This document shows, one piece after another, positions 16,507 to 26,171 of a DNA stretch of 64,000 nucleotides (positions are counted from its first letter, which is position 1; each line of letters opens with the position of its first letter). The notes under the pieces are model-generated. The model saw only the letters and a program-made list of their open reading frames with translations. It ran no database searches and was not told the DNA's origin. The position numbers and the translations under genes are program-made. The DNA is taken from positions 992,001 to 1,056,000 of the forward strand of contig NZ_QFZQ01000001.1 of assembly GCF_003171675.1 (NCBI RefSeq), given 5' to 3'. The DNA comes from Reichenbachiella versicolor. Lineage in GTDB: Bacteria; Bacteroidota; Bacteroidia; Cytophagales; Cyclobacteriaceae.

Positions 16507-18753
16507 ATGAAACGAATCTTAGTTTTACTAATTACAATTTCAATTTTCACAGTCGTACATGCTCAAAATCGGACTCCAAAGCTAGGTTTGGCGCTGAGCG
16601 GAGGCGGAGCAAGAGGACTGGCTCACATAGGAGTACTCAAAGTCCTTGAAAAAGAGGGGATATATCCGGATTACATAGCAGGAACAAGCATGGGATCTCT
16701 TATAGGAGCGCTATATGCGATAGGCTATACTCCAGAAGAGATGGAAAGGATTGTTCTTAGTCAAGATTGGGACTTATTATTAGGGAATAAGATCCCCTTA
16801 TCAGATGTTACGATTGAGGAAAAGCCCTATTATGGTAGGTATCTGATGGACCTTAGAGTAGAGAATGGTAAATTAAATTTACCCACAGGAGTAATAGAAG
16901 GTCAGAATTTAAACATACTTTTTTCAAGAATTACTCGATCCGTTCATCAAATAGATGATTTCAAACAATTTCCCATACCATTTTCTTGTGTAGCTACTGA
17001 CTTAAGCAATGGTGAAAAAGTGGTTTTAAATAAAGGGTTTCTTCCAGAGGCTATGAGAGCTAGTATGGCCATTCCTTCAATATTCACCCCAGTAGAAATA
17101 GATAGTAAGCTATTAGTAGACGGTGGACTTGTAAGAAATTTTCCTGTTCAGGAGGTTAAAGATATGGGTGCTGATGTCGTAATTGGAGTATTTGTAAGTA
17201 ACGATCTTAGTTCAAAGGAAGAATTGACGGATATGATTGGTGTCATGACGCAATCAGCTTTTCTCTACAGCTCCAAAGATTCTAAGACTCAGATTAAAAA
17301 GACTGACTTATTGATAAGACCAGAGCTCACTGGGTTTAGTGTTAGTTCATACAATGATGATAAAGCTATAATAGACGCGGGAGAGAAGATGGCTCGCTTG
17401 ATGTTAGAATCAATAAGAGAATTTAAAAATTATCGTCTTCAAGGAAAGTCAATGCAAAGAATTCAGAAGTTTCCTAAGTACGATACTATTTCTTTAGATA
17501 GAGTAGAGGTACATGGTAATAATAGAGTTGATGATAAATATATTATTAGCAAGCTCAATCTGAAAACGAATGAAGAACTGTCAATGGCTCAAATAGAAAA
17601 ACGTATAGATCTTTTATATGGAACGGGTCATTTTGATAAGATTAATTTCTTAATACAGCCAGATAGCAACAGATTAGTTTTACAAGTGAATGAAATACCA
17701 GCAAAAAAGTTGTACGCAGCGCTTCACTATGATACTGAAAATAAAGTTGGGGTGAACTTTAACCTTATGATGCGCAATGTACTGTTTCGTAATTCTCGTG
17801 CATTAATAGAACTTGATGTTGCTGAAGCACCGAGAGTTAACCTTTCGTATTTAAAATACATGGGTAAACAACAGAAAGGAGCGTTGATTTTAGCTGCGGA
17901 TTGGGAGAAATTACCTCTGCCTGTCTATAGTGAGAATGGCAACCGACAAGCAGTTTTTACTACAAATTACTTTCGGTATTCTGGCGATTGGCGTACAGCT
18001 GATTTTCAGAATGCTGCTTTTGGTTTTAGGTACATTGGAGAATTTACCCATCTAAAACCAAAAGTTTCCAATAATCAATTTAACAATGTGAATTTGTTAA
18101 AATTAAATAGTCAAGGAATAGGCGTGTTTGGAGAAGTAAATACATTGAATAAATTGTATTTTCCTCAAACTGGATATAAATCCTCATTTCATTTCAATTA
18201 TAAGTTTAGCTTAAAAAATGACATTGATTTTATTGAACCTGAACAGCCAGATTCAGAAATAATCATAAATGAAGATGAGTTTTTGCAGTTTGACTTTGAT
18301 TTAGATTACTACTGGTCATTAGGAGACAAGTCGACTGTTTCAATGTCAATGGCCATGGCATTATCCGATATGAAAATAAGTACTTATAATGTTACTGATT
18401 TCAGATTCATAGGAGGGTTCAATCCAAGATATATACACTCAAATCAGTTTTTAGGAGCTGGTGCTCTTGAATATAATGCTGTTAACTACAGTTATTTTAA
18501 GATCATGTTCCAATATGAATTATTTCGATCTTTTTATTTACAAGCTATTGGCAATTATCTAGAATCAGAATACCCTATGAATTGGATAAACTTTGATTTT
18601 GATATTTCAAATTTTGGAATGCGAAAAAGAAGAGTTGGGTATGGCATTATTGCAGGGTATGATACTAGACTTGGGCCAGTTTTATTTGGTTTAGCAAAGG
18701 ACGTAGATCGGTCAGGTTGGAAGGCATATTTTAATGTTGGTTTTTATTTTTAA
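16507..18753 (+). CDS. Patatin-like phospholipase with POTRA and outer-membrane barrel
   Basis: A 748-residue exported protein. A signal peptide (1-19, cleaved after VHA) precedes a patatin lipase domain with oxyanion GGGARG (32-37), nucleophile elbow GTSMG (Ser61) and the dyad DGG (Asp205). A POTRA-like segment follows (VEVHGNNRVDDKYI, about residue 336) and then beta-strand-rich sequence ending in an aromatic C-terminus (YFNVGFYF), as in BamA-type barrels. This is the PlpD or type Vd autotransporter layout, so the lipase probably ends up at the cell surface or is released. A strong terminator follows. Confidence 0.9.
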   Translation: MKRILVLLITISIFTVVHAQNRTPKLGLALSGGGARGLAHIGVLKVLEKEGIYPDYIAGTSMGSLIGALYAIGYTPEEMERIVLSQDWDLLLGNKIPLSDVTIEEKPYYGRYLMDLRVENGKLNLPTGVIEGQNLNILFSRITRSVHQIDDFKQFPIPFSCVATDLSNGEKVVLNKGFLPEAMRASMAIPSIFTPVEIDSKLLVDGGLVRNFPVQEVKDMGADVVIGVFVSNDLSSKEELTDMIGVMTQSAFLYSSKDSKTQIKKTDLLIRPELTGFSVSSYNDDKAIIDAGEKMARLMLESIREFKNYRLQGKSMQRIQKFPKYDTISLDRVEVHGNNRVDDKYIISKLNLKTNEELSMAQIEKRIDLLYGTGHFDKINFLIQPDSNRLVLQVNEIPAKKLYAALHYDTENKVGVNFNLMMRNVLFRNSRALIELDVAEAPRVNLSYLKYMGKQQKGALILAADWEKLPLPVYSENGNRQAVFTTNYFRYSGDWRTADFQNAAFGFRYIGEFTHLKPKVSNNQFNNVNLLKLNSQGIGVFGEVNTLNKLYFPQTGYKSSFHFNYKFSLKNDIDFIEPEQPDSEIIINEDEFLQFDFDLDYYWSLGDKSTVSMSMAMALSDMKISTYNVTDFRFIGGFNPRYIHSNQFLGAGALEYNAVNYSYFKIMFQYELFRSFYLQAIGNYLESEYPMNWINFDFDISNFGMRKRRVGYGIIAGYDTRLGPVLFGLAKDVDRSGWKAYFNVGFYF

Positions 18754-18829
18754 TAACAGAACATAGTCACGAAATTTTCAAATAAGTAATTACATGATCT
18801 TCGACATGTTTTTAATTCTCATAGGTGTT

Positions 18830-18857
18830 AAGGTTGGTATTGCAACCTTTTTTTTTT
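18830..18857 (+). terminator. Rho-independent terminator after the patatin gene
   Basis: A 7-bp stem, AAGGTTG/CAACCTT, with a 6-nt loop is followed by eight T. The 150 bp between it and the next gene hold nothing I recognise. Confidence 0.85.
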
Positions 18858-19010
18858 AAATTGATTATTGAATAATGTTAATGTAATTAGCTTATATTCA
18901 GATATAATTTATGCACACCTAGAGCCAGCTAACCATGGGCGTGAAGCTGCAGTTGATAAGTCGACTGTTATTTGACAGATCAAACATACTACTTTTAACT
19001 ACTACTACAG

Positions 19011-19427
19011 ATGATGATGAATAAGCCCAGTAAGGAAGTGCTAAATGTTTTTGGAAAAATTCTATATTCCTTAGCCATGGCAGATGGTGAAATACAAGAC
19101 TCGGAACTGGCAGTTCTCAAAAAGATTGTTTCAAAAAATGAATGGGCTAAAGAAATTGAATTTTCATTTACAGAAGCTATGGAACTTAATATGGATCCAC
19201 ATATTTCTTTCTTAAAAAATATGAGGGTGTTTAGATCTAAGGAGATGGATGAGCATATTCCTTTTTTTATTGAATTGATGGAGAAAATAGCGGAATCACA
19301 TAATGGTATTTTCCCTGCAGAATTATCAATGATTCAGGAGTTCAAAAGCTATTGTCATAAAGACGCCATTGATTATGAAGAGCATCAATTAAAATCCGAA
19401 GAGCATTTACAAATCCAAGTGATTTAA
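19011..19427 (+). CDS. TerB-like domain protein
   Basis: A 138-residue helical acidic protein with the TerB-type opening, in which helix 1 is followed by MADGEIQDSELAVLKKIV. The repeated acidic helices resemble TerB/DjlA-type metal-binding bundles. There is no signal peptide or membrane span. No other ter gene is present, so tellurite resistance should not be assumed. Three consecutive ATG codons at 19011-19019 make the exact start uncertain by one or two residues only if the third is used. Confidence 0.7.
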   Translation: MMMNKPSKEVLNVFGKILYSLAMADGEIQDSELAVLKKIVSKNEWAKEIEFSFTEAMELNMDPHISFLKNMRVFRSKEMDEHIPFFIELMEKIAESHNGIFPAELSMIQEFKSYCHKDAIDYEEHQLKSEEHLQIQVI

Positions 19428-19465
19428 AACATTCATAATAAAGTTTAGATCATTGAATTTTAAAC

Positions 19466-19499
19466 AAAAAAAGGCAGTTTAAATAAACTGCCTTTTTTT
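19466..19499. terminator. Bidirectional terminator
   Basis: A 16-bp perfect inverted repeat (A7, GGCAGTTTA, then its complement ending in T7) with a 2-nt loop lies between the convergent TerB-like gene and bioB. It has T-runs in both directions. Confidence 0.92.
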
Positions 19500-19516
19500 G
19501 TTATTTTATTACCTTC

Positions 19517-20521
19517 TTAAACTTGTTCAGGTATTTTCTGTATATCTACAGCTGTTTCTTGACCGTCTTTGAAAGATGCCCTAGGTCTTAAATTAAGCGT
19601 TTGGAACATTTGTTTATCTTGATCAATATCTGGATTTGGTGTTGTTAAGAGTTTTTCTCCAGCGAATATTGAATTTGCTCCTGCCATAAAACACATAGCT
19701 TGCTCTTCCAAACTCATTACTTCTCTACCCGCAGAGAGTCTTACCATAGAAGTAGGCATAATTATTCGTGCCGTAGCTATCATTCTAATCATCTCCCAAA
19801 TAGAGACTCTTGGTTGATTTTCTAGAGGAGTCCCTTTTACTGGAACCAAAGCATTAACAGGTACTGACTCTGGATGTTCTTCTAATGTGGATAAAGTATG
19901 AAGCATTCCTATTCTATCTTCATCTCTTTCTCCTAGACCTATAATACCTCCTGAGCATACAGATATTTTAGCTTTTCTTACATTTTTTAAAGTATCCAGT
20001 CTGTCGTCATAAGTACGTGTAGAGATGATTTCTTCATAGTGTTCTTCACTGGTGTCTAAGTTGTGGTTGTAAGCATACAAACCTGCATCTTTAAGCTTTT
20101 CTGCTTGCTCCTCTGTCAACATGCCAAGTGTACAGCATACTTCCATACCCATGTTGTTAACTCCTTTGACCATTTCTAACACTTTGTCAAAGTCTCTATT
20201 ATCACGGACTTCTCTCCATGCAGCTCCCATACAGAATCTGGTGCTACCAGATTCTTTTGCTCTTTTGGCAGAGTCGATTACTTTTTCTACTTCCATCAAT
20301 TTTTCTACTTTGACATCTGTATGATATCTAGCAGCCTGTGGACAGTACGCACAATCTTCAGCACAACCACCAGTCTTCACTGAAAGCAAAGTACAAACTT
20401 GAACTTCATTGGGATCATGGTATGCTCTATGAACGGTAGCCGCTCGATAAATAAGATCCATGACAGAAGTATTATATATTTCAGTGATTTCCTCTCTCGT
20501 CCAGTCGTTTCTGATGATCAT
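19517..20521 (-). CDS. bioB: Biotin synthase
   Basis: A 334-residue radical-SAM enzyme that inserts sulfur into dethiobiotin. The radical-SAM cluster motif is CAEDCAYC, followed by PQA. Further family segments are [23 protein letters not shown] and the arginine ligand region RLSAGR. Length is typical. No other biotin gene is nearby. It follows sppA by about 45 bp on the same strand and may share its transcript. Confidence 0.97.
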   Translation of the reverse strand: MIIRNDWTREEITEIYNTSVMDLIYRAATVHRAYHDPNEVQVCTLLSVKTGGCAEDCAYCPQAARYHTDVKVEKLMEVEKVIDSAKRAKESGSTRFCMGAAWREVRDNRDFDKVLEMVKGVNNMGMEVCCTLGMLTEEQAEKLKDAGLYAYNHNLDTSEEHYEEIISTRTYDDRLDTLKNVRKAKISVCSGGIIGLGERDEDRIGMLHTLSTLEEHPESVPVNALVPVKGTPLENQPRVSIWEMIRMIATARIIMPTSMVRLSAGREVMSLEEQAMCFMAGANSIFAGEKLLTTPNPDIDQDKQMFQTLNLRPRASFKDGQETAVDIQKIPEQV

Positions 20522-20566
20522 TTTGACTCCTCTTTTAGTTGTTTGAAATAGTGGACGTGAAATTAA

Positions 20567-22321
20567 TTACTTAATTTCTAATTCAAATGGCAAACGGGCT
20601 TGGATCCCTTGATATTTTTCCATGTCTTTAATCATATTGATGTATTTCGCCATTTCACCATATTGATGATTGAGGATTTTCGTTTCTGTTTCTCCAGCAA
20701 TAGAACTGAAAAATTCTTCCCATTTGCTCTTTAAAGTAGGATAGAAGGTTACCATATAATCTTCTTCTATACCTGCAGCAGCAGCAGCAATTTCAAGAGC
20801 ATCGTTATAAGATCCTAGTTTATCTACTAGTCCATGCTCTTTAGCTTGAGCCCCAGTCCATACTCTACCAGAAGCTACTGCTTTGAGGTCTTCGATATTC
20901 ATATTTCTTCCTTCTGAAGCCTTAGTTGTGAAGGTTTCATAGCCACGATCGACTGAGTTTTGAATAATTTGTTTTTCTGCATCTGTCAGAGAGCTAGAAA
21001 CTCTATAAAGGTTTGAAAATCTTCCAGTATTTACTCCGTCGAAAGTAATTCCAAGTTTGTTTTCCATGAATTTCCCAAGATTTGGAAGTAAACCAAATAT
21101 TCCTATTGAGCCGGTAATGGTCATAGGTTGAGCGATTATAGTATCGCAAGGCATAGCCATATAATACCCTCCTGAAGCTGCCATATCTGACATAGATGCT
21201 ATAACAGGTTTCTCAGCTTTAGTTAACATGATTTCATTCCAAATAACATCAGAAGCCAGCATTGATCCTCCTGGAGAATTTATTCGGATTACAACTGCTT
21301 TCACTCTTTTACTTTCTCTAGCAGCTTTTATAGCTTTTACGAACTTAGCTGACCCTATGCTCTCCGAATCGCCTTTACCGCTTACAATTTCTCCACTGGC
21401 CACAATAACTGCTACACGGTCTGAAGAGTATCCTTTATCTAGTGTCTTGATATAATTTAGAATATTCACATATTCTATCTTATCGTCAGCTTTAATTCCA
21501 AGGGCTGTTTTGATTTGATCTTTTATTTCGTTTTTGTATCCAACTTTAGATATAAGACCATAGCTAAGTGCATCTTCTGGTTCTCTGACTAACATTTCAC
21601 TTGAAATATTTTTAAGTTCTTCAATTGAGATGTTTCGTGAGGTACTTATACTTTTCAATACATTACCATGAATATCATTGATAAATGATGTCACTTGTTC
21701 ACGGTTGGCATCACTCATATCTTTTCTAAAGAAAGGTTCTACTGCACTTTTATAGGTTCCAACTCGAAAGATTTGAGCTTCTATATCTAGTTTATCAAAT
21801 AAACCTTTGAGGAAAACCACATTGGCACTAAGGCCATTAAATTCTAAAGAACCTATTGGGTTGAGGTAAATTTCATCTGCTACAGAGGCTACATAATAGT
21901 TGGCTTCTGTCATAATTTCACCGTAACTGTAAATGAACTTGCCACTTTCCTTGAAGTCTTCAAGTGCTGACCTGATTTCATGTAAAGAGGAATAGCCTGC
22001 TGCGAGAATTCCATTATCTAAGAAGATTCCCTTAATCCTATCGTCGGTTTTAGCATTTGATATAGCCTCTAAAGTTTTTAGTAAAGGAATGCGTTGTTCT
22101 ACATCGTCACTAAATATTTCTTCGAATGGATCTTCAATGACTCTTTCCTGAACCACACCATGAAGACCTATGTAGAGTACTGAATTATTCTTTACTTCAG
22201 GTGCGTCTTGTTCAGATAGAGCGATGATTCCTCCTACAGTTACTGCAAAAAATATTGCACCAATGAAACTGTATATAAACAGGGCTGTGAGAGTGGAAAG
22301 AACGTTTTTGAAAAATGTCAT
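20567..22321 (-). CDS. sppA: Signal peptide peptidase SppA, long form
   Basis: A 584-residue membrane-anchored Ser/Lys protease of the long, tandem-domain SppA type. An N-terminal span (residues about 10-34) anchors it. The first domain carries the catalytic-lysine region (QIFRVGTYKSAVEPFFR), and the second holds the nucleophile segment DMAASGGYYMA and INSPGGS. It degrades cleaved signal peptides in the cytoplasmic membrane. A -7 box TAGTTTTG lies 30 bp upstream. Confidence 0.93.
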   Translation of the reverse strand: MTFFKNVLSTLTALFIYSFIGAIFFAVTVGGIIALSEQDAPEVKNNSVLYIGLHGVVQERVIEDPFEEIFSDDVEQRIPLLKTLEAISNAKTDDRIKGIFLDNGILAAGYSSLHEIRSALEDFKESGKFIYSYGEIMTEANYYVASVADEIYLNPIGSLEFNGLSANVVFLKGLFDKLDIEAQIFRVGTYKSAVEPFFRKDMSDANREQVTSFINDIHGNVLKSISTSRNISIEELKNISSEMLVREPEDALSYGLISKVGYKNEIKDQIKTALGIKADDKIEYVNILNYIKTLDKGYSSDRVAVIVASGEIVSGKGDSESIGSAKFVKAIKAARESKRVKAVVIRINSPGGSMLASDVIWNEIMLTKAEKPVIASMSDMAASGGYYMAMPCDTIIAQPMTITGSIGIFGLLPNLGKFMENKLGITFDGVNTGRFSNLYRVSSSLTDAEKQIIQNSVDRGYETFTTKASEGRNMNIEDLKAVASGRVWTGAQAKEHGLVDKLGSYNDALEIAAAAAGIEEDYMVTFYPTLKSKWEEFFSSIAGETETKILNHQYGEMAKYINMIKDMEKYQGIQARLPFELEIK

Positions 22322-22351
22322 ACTTTGGGAAATCTATTTTAACGAATATTG

Positions 22352-22379
22352 CAAAACTATTAATTAAACCCGCATCAAA
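22352..22379 (-). promoter_or_regulatory. Probable promoter of sppA
   Basis: On the minus strand TAGTTTTG (22359-22352) fits TAnnTTTG exactly. TTTG at 22379-22376 lies 16 nt before it, slightly closer than the usual 19. Confidence 0.45.
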
Positions 22380-22427
22380 TATGCGAATTAGTAGTATTCA
22401 CTATTAAAATTTTCAGATCAATTATTA

Positions 22428-22907
22428 ATGAGTAAATGTTATCTTCTCTTGGGGACGAACCTTGGTGACAAAAGTGCCAACTTATCGACCGCCATTCATG
22501 AAGTAAGTGATCAGATTGGTCAAGTTATTACAAAATCTTCCATATATCGTACTGCAGCTTGGGGCAAAGAAGATCAAGATGACTTTTTGAATCAAGTGAT
22601 AGAGGTCGAATGTGACCTAGATCCTCATAAAGTATTAAAAGCTTGTTTAAGTATAGAACAGGAAATGGGACGTATTAGATATGAAAAGTGGGGTGAACGA
22701 TTAATTGACATTGATGTACTTTATTATGATGATTTAGTGATCGAAACATCATCACTTGTAATACCTCATCCTGAATTACAGAATCGAAGATTTACTTTAA
22801 TTCCACTTGTAGAAATTGCACCAAATTTTATTCATGTAGGTTTCAATCAAACTAATAGAGAGCTTCTAGAATGTTGTAAAGATCAATTGGAAGTGTTAAG
22901 AGAATAG
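22428..22907 (+). CDS. folK: 2-amino-4-hydroxy-6-hydroxymethyldihydropteridine diphosphokinase
   Basis: A 159-residue HPPK of folate synthesis. The N-terminal LLLGTNLGDKSANL and the catalytic stretch WGERLIDIDVLYYDD with downstream IPHPELQNRRF are diagnostic. It transfers pyrophosphate from ATP to hydroxymethyl-dihydropterin. It starts at ATG about 100 bp from the divergent sppA and is followed after 2 bp by a TSUP transporter gene, so the two are probably co-transcribed. Confidence 0.94.
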   Translation: MSKCYLLLGTNLGDKSANLSTAIHEVSDQIGQVITKSSIYRTAAWGKEDQDDFLNQVIEVECDLDPHKVLKACLSIEQEMGRIRYEKWGERLIDIDVLYYDDLVIETSSLVIPHPELQNRRFTLIPLVEIAPNFIHVGFNQTNRELLECCKDQLEVLRE

Positions 22908-22909
22908 AT

Positions 22910-23671
22910 ATGGAAAATTTAACAATTTGGCATTACCTGTTGGTAATAGTTTTAGGTACTGTAGCAGGGTTTGTAAATGTAGTTTCGGCAGGAGGTTCAT
23001 TGATGACAATGCCATTATTGATATTTATGGGACTGCCGCCTTCTACGGCTAATGGAACAAATAGAATTGGTATCATGATACAGAACATTGTTGCGATTTA
23101 TGGCTTTCATACTAAGGGTGTCTCTACCTTCAAATTTTCATCATGGCTATCTATTACAGCTATTTTAGGAGCATATTTGGGGGCTAGGTTAGCTATTATA
23201 ATTCCCGATGATCTATTTAATAAAATACTTGCTGTCGTTATGGCGATGGTTATGCTATTTACTATTTTTCATACAAAAAAAATAAGAAGGCCAGAAGAGG
23301 AGAAAACAGATTTTAAAAGCCAACTGATTTCTGTATTTATGTTTTTCATTGTAGGAATATATGGTGGGTTTATTCAGGCTGGAGTAGGTGTGCTAATTAT
23401 GCTAACTATGTCATGGGTGAATAAAATGACTTTGGTAAAAGCTAATAGTGTTAAGGTGTTTGTGATCTTAATGTACAATCTATTAGCGTTTTCTGTTTTT
23501 TTATTAGATGATAAAGTAAACTGGGGTCTAGGGTTATGTTTGGCTGCGGGAATGGCAATTGGAGGTTGGATTGCGGCTCGATGGTCCGTGAAGAAAGGCG
23601 ATGTTTGGATCAGGAGGGTTTTAATAGTAGCTGTGACTGTTATGTCAATAAAGCTTTGGTTCTTTTCTTAG
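22910..23671 (+). CDS. TSUP family (TauE/SafE) membrane transporter
   Basis: A 253-residue protein with about eight hydrophobic spans and the duplicated TSUP pattern: GTVAGFVNVVSAGGS in the first half and GGFIQAGVGVLIM in the second. The family exports sulfite, sulfonates or other organic anions; the substrate here is not predictable. It lies 2 bp after folK. A weak hairpin follows. Confidence 0.88.
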   Translation: MENLTIWHYLLVIVLGTVAGFVNVVSAGGSLMTMPLLIFMGLPPSTANGTNRIGIMIQNIVAIYGFHTKGVSTFKFSSWLSITAILGAYLGARLAIIIPDDLFNKILAVVMAMVMLFTIFHTKKIRRPEEEKTDFKSQLISVFMFFIVGIYGGFIQAGVGVLIMLTMSWVNKMTLVKANSVKVFVILMYNLLAFSVFLLDDKVNWGLGLCLAAGMAIGGWIAARWSVKKGDVWIRRVLIVAVTVMSIKLWFFS

Positions 23672-23679
23672 AAAAAACA

Positions 23680-23702
23680 AAAGCCGCCTAAAAGGCAGCT
23701 TT
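23680..23702. terminator. Possible bidirectional terminator
   Basis: AAAGCCGCCT and AGGCAGCTTT form a 10-bp stem with one mismatch and a 3-nt loop between the convergent TSUP and SRPBCC genes. The T-run is short. Confidence 0.5.
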
Positions 23703-23726
23703 CGAGGTATATTTTGATTAAATGCT

Positions 23727-24359
23727 TTATTCTACTACTTCTTGTACTTCTTGAAGATGCTGTAGAGAATCTACCAGTGCATCACCTTCCAATTCAAAAT
23801 CCAACTCTTCTTCCCCAAGGTGTTGAGCTTCTAGATATTTTTTCATATTTCTCAGTCCTTTTTCAAATATAGGGCCTAATTCAGGTTCAATGAATAGGTA
23901 GCCATAATGAGCAAAAGGGTTGGCACCAAAGTTCACTTCAAATTGCCATGTTACCTCAGTATAGCCATCAAACTCGTCAAAAAGAAAAGTAGCATAAGAA
24001 GGTTCGGCATATCCTTCAAATTCTATTTTATTAATAATTTCCTTATTATGAATACATGTTTGCCAAGTCTGTTGACCAGATCCAACTTCTTTGTGATCAC
24101 TGGACCATTTTAATATTGCACCTTCGCCGGCACTAGGTCCTTCATAAGTCCATGTGGTGCCTTCAGGATCTATTTTAGCCCATGGAGACCAATTAAGATT
24201 TTCTGAAGGTGTAATTAGCATTTTGTATATAGGATCAGTCGGAGTATTGATGTCAATAGCACGTTCTACAATAGCCTTACTAGGTAATATCCAGCCGATT
24301 ACAGCTAGTAAAACTCCTAAGAGCACAACCGCTTGAATGACAATTTTTAAAGCTTTCAT
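23727..24359 (-). CDS. SRPBCC family protein with N-terminal membrane anchor
   Basis: A 210-residue protein with an N-terminal hydrophobic span (VIQAVVLLGVLLAVIGWIL) and then a START/Bet v1-like domain: VERAIDINTPTDPIY, NLNWSPWAKIDPE and the strand TEVTWQFEVNF. This matches polyketide-cyclase-type SRPBCC proteins common in Bacteroidota, which bind lipids or other hydrophobic ligands. The C-terminus is acidic. No partner gene is evident. Confidence 0.82.
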   Translation of the reverse strand: MKALKIVIQAVVLLGVLLAVIGWILPSKAIVERAIDINTPTDPIYKMLITPSENLNWSPWAKIDPEGTTWTYEGPSAGEGAILKWSSDHKEVGSGQQTWQTCIHNKEIINKIEFEGYAEPSYATFLFDEFDGYTEVTWQFEVNFGANPFAHYGYLFIEPELGPIFEKGLRNMKKYLEAQHLGEEELDFELEGDALVDSLQHLQEVQEVVE

Positions 24360-24435
24360 GAATTACATATTGTTTGTTTTGGGACAAATTAAGGAAAATG
24401 CCTCGACCATTCAATAAATTACGGTTCATTTCGAC

Positions 24436-24882
24436 TTGATTAACTCATTTGTATTGAAAACTGCTGCGTTTCCCATTCGTCTATTGGCATATAATGTTGA
24501 CATATCTATATTCATTATTGTAGCATTAGTATTATCTGTTTTTATAGAAAGTAATTTAGTGCTATATGCTAGTTGTGCTCTCTTTGTGATATTGTATCAC
24601 GCTACCTTAGAATCATCAAGTTGGCAAGCTACGCTTGGGAAGAAGTATGTGAAAATGAAAGTGGTAGATGATAAAGAACAACCTATAAGTTTCTTCAAGG
24701 GGATATGTCGAATATTGGCTAAATTTCTCTCTTTGATTTTAGCTTTTGCAGGTTTTTTTATGATCTATTTTCGTTCGGATAGGAAAGGGTTACACGATTT
24801 GATCTGTGGGACAAAAGTGATTTTGGTTACTGAATCTAGAGAAAGAAATACTATAAAAAATCATAAAGTGAAAAAAACCTGA
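24436..24882 (+). CDS. RDD family membrane protein
   Basis: A 148-residue protein with the RDD layout: an aromatic/arginine start (FPIRLLAYNVDISIFI), a middle helix pair with an SSWQATLGKKYVKMKV loop and a third span before FRSDRKGLHDLICGTKVI. The first RDD Arg and the DRKGLHD motif are both present. Functions in the family vary, including Na+/H+ exchange. The likely start is TTG at 24436; no ATG is available near the N-terminus. Confidence 0.8.
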   Translation: MINSFVLKTAAFPIRLLAYNVDISIFIIVALVLSVFIESNLVLYASCALFVILYHATLESSSWQATLGKKYVKMKVVDDKEQPISFFKGICRILAKFLSLILAFAGFFMIYFRSDRKGLHDLICGTKVILVTESRERNTIKNHKVKKT

Positions 24883-24958
24883 ATAGGGGTGTGTTTTTAA
24901 AATAGTCCATTAATTTTAACCCGGTTTTAAAACAGTAACTGATAAAATCAGCAAGGGA

Positions 24959-25558
24959 ATGGCTAAAAATAAGTTTTGGACAAGCATAGAAACCTTTTTT
25001 GAAGGGTTTATTTTTTGGAGTAGATGGGTACAAGCTCCTATGTATGGAGGATTGATCATTGGAGCAGTCTTGTATCTACAAACTTTTTTCGTGGAGTTAG
25101 CACACATGTATCACCAAGTAATAGAAAACGAAGGTGAGTCTAAAATCATGTTGACTTTATTGAGTCTAGTAGATATATCAATGGTAATGAACTTGGTAGT
25201 AATGGTTACTATCGGAGGGTACTCGATATTTGCTAGTAAAATAGATGTAGAGATGCACGAGGACAAACCGCTATGGTTAGAAGGTTTGGATGCAGGTATG
25301 TTAAAAATTAAGTTGGCTACATCTTTGGCCTCTATTTCTGGTGTTCAGTTATTGAAGACTTTTGTAGACTATAGAGAGGCAGCAGAAAAAGCAGGTATCG
25401 AAGGGATTCAAGCTGAGATTATCATACACATGGTATTTATTTTCTCTGCATTGCTATTAGCTGTCACTGAGAAATTAATCCACTCATATGCTCATGCACA
25501 TCATGATGATGCTCACGATGATGAGCATACAGATGAAAATGGTGAAACCAGCCATTAA
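24959..25558 (+). CDS. YqhA/TIGR00645 family membrane protein with His-rich tail
   Basis: A 199-residue membrane protein with four hydrophobic spans and family words WVQAPMYGGLIIG, MVTIGGYSIFASK and MLKIKLATSLASISG. The C-terminal tail is rich in His and Asp (HAHHDDAHDDEH), which is not part of the family core and could bind divalent metal. The function of the family is not established. It is followed by a good terminator. Confidence 0.85.
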   Translation: MAKNKFWTSIETFFEGFIFWSRWVQAPMYGGLIIGAVLYLQTFFVELAHMYHQVIENEGESKIMLTLLSLVDISMVMNLVVMVTIGGYSIFASKIDVEMHEDKPLWLEGLDAGMLKIKLATSLASISGVQLLKTFVDYREAAEKAGIEGIQAEIIIHMVFIFSALLLAVTEKLIHSYAHAHHDDAHDDEHTDENGETSH

Positions 25559-25580
25559 GCATTCAAAAATTTTAAATTGA

Positions 25581-25610
25581 AAAGGTGCTCTTTTGAGTGC
25601 CTTTTTTTTT
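25581..25610 (+). terminator. Rho-independent terminator
   Basis: AAAGGTGCTC pairs with GAGTGCCTTT (one G-T wobble) around a TTTT loop, and ten T follow immediately. It ends the YqhA-like transcript. Confidence 0.88.
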
Positions 25611-25622
25611 GCATAAACCAAT

Positions 25623-26171
25623 ATGGAGAATAACTGGACCACGCTTTCAATTAAGAAGATCTACGATAATCCTTGGATTACCGTGGAAGAAGATAAAGTT
25701 TTAAATCCATCAGGAAATGAGGGTATTTATGGTAGAGTTCATTTTAAAAATAAAGCAATTGGAATTATCCCACTGGATGAAAACTATAATACTTGGTTAG
25801 TAGGGCAATGGCGCTATTCACTTGGTGAATACTCTTGGGAAATACCTATGGGAGGTGGTCCATTAGAAATAGACCCTTTGGATTCAGCCAAACGTGAGTT
25901 AAAAGAAGAAACGGGTTTGATTGCTGATAAATGGCAAAACGTTATGAGAATTCATACTTCAAATTCTGTAACAGATGAAGAAGGGTTTGTGTTTTTGGCT
26001 CAGGGATTGACTCAAGGGGAAACGGAGTTTGAAGAAACAGAGGACTTACAAATCAAGAAATTACCTCTAAAAGAGGCTATAGAAATGATTATGAATGACC
26101 AGTTAACTGATAGCATATCTGTGGCGGGTTTATTGAAAGTTCATATTCTAGTAGAGTCAGGAAAGCTTTGA
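25623..26171 (+). CDS. Nudix hydrolase, ADP-ribose pyrophosphatase-like
   Basis: A 182-residue Nudix protein. The Nudix box GGGPLEIDPLDSAKREL continues with KEETGL, so the metal-binding REUxEExGU core is intact, while the first Glu of the box is one position early. Upstream strands (IPLDENYNTWLVGQWRY) and downstream LAQGLTQGETEFE fit the ADP-ribose/NDP-sugar subgroup. It probably hydrolyses a nucleoside-diphosphate linkage in housekeeping. Its TGA overlaps the TTG start of the MATE gene. Confidence 0.9.
   Translation: MENNWTTLSIKKIYDNPWITVEEDKVLNPSGNEGIYGRVHFKNKAIGIIPLDENYNTWLVGQWRYSLGEYSWEIPMGGGPLEIDPLDSAKRELKEETGLIADKWQNVMRIHTSNSVTDEEGFVFLAQGLTQGETEFEETEDLQIKKLPLKEAIEMIMNDQLTDSISVAGLLKVHILVESGKL

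Noticed and set aside
19011-19427. Tellurite resistance operon
   Set aside because: Only a single TerB-like domain protein is present, without terC, terD or other partners.
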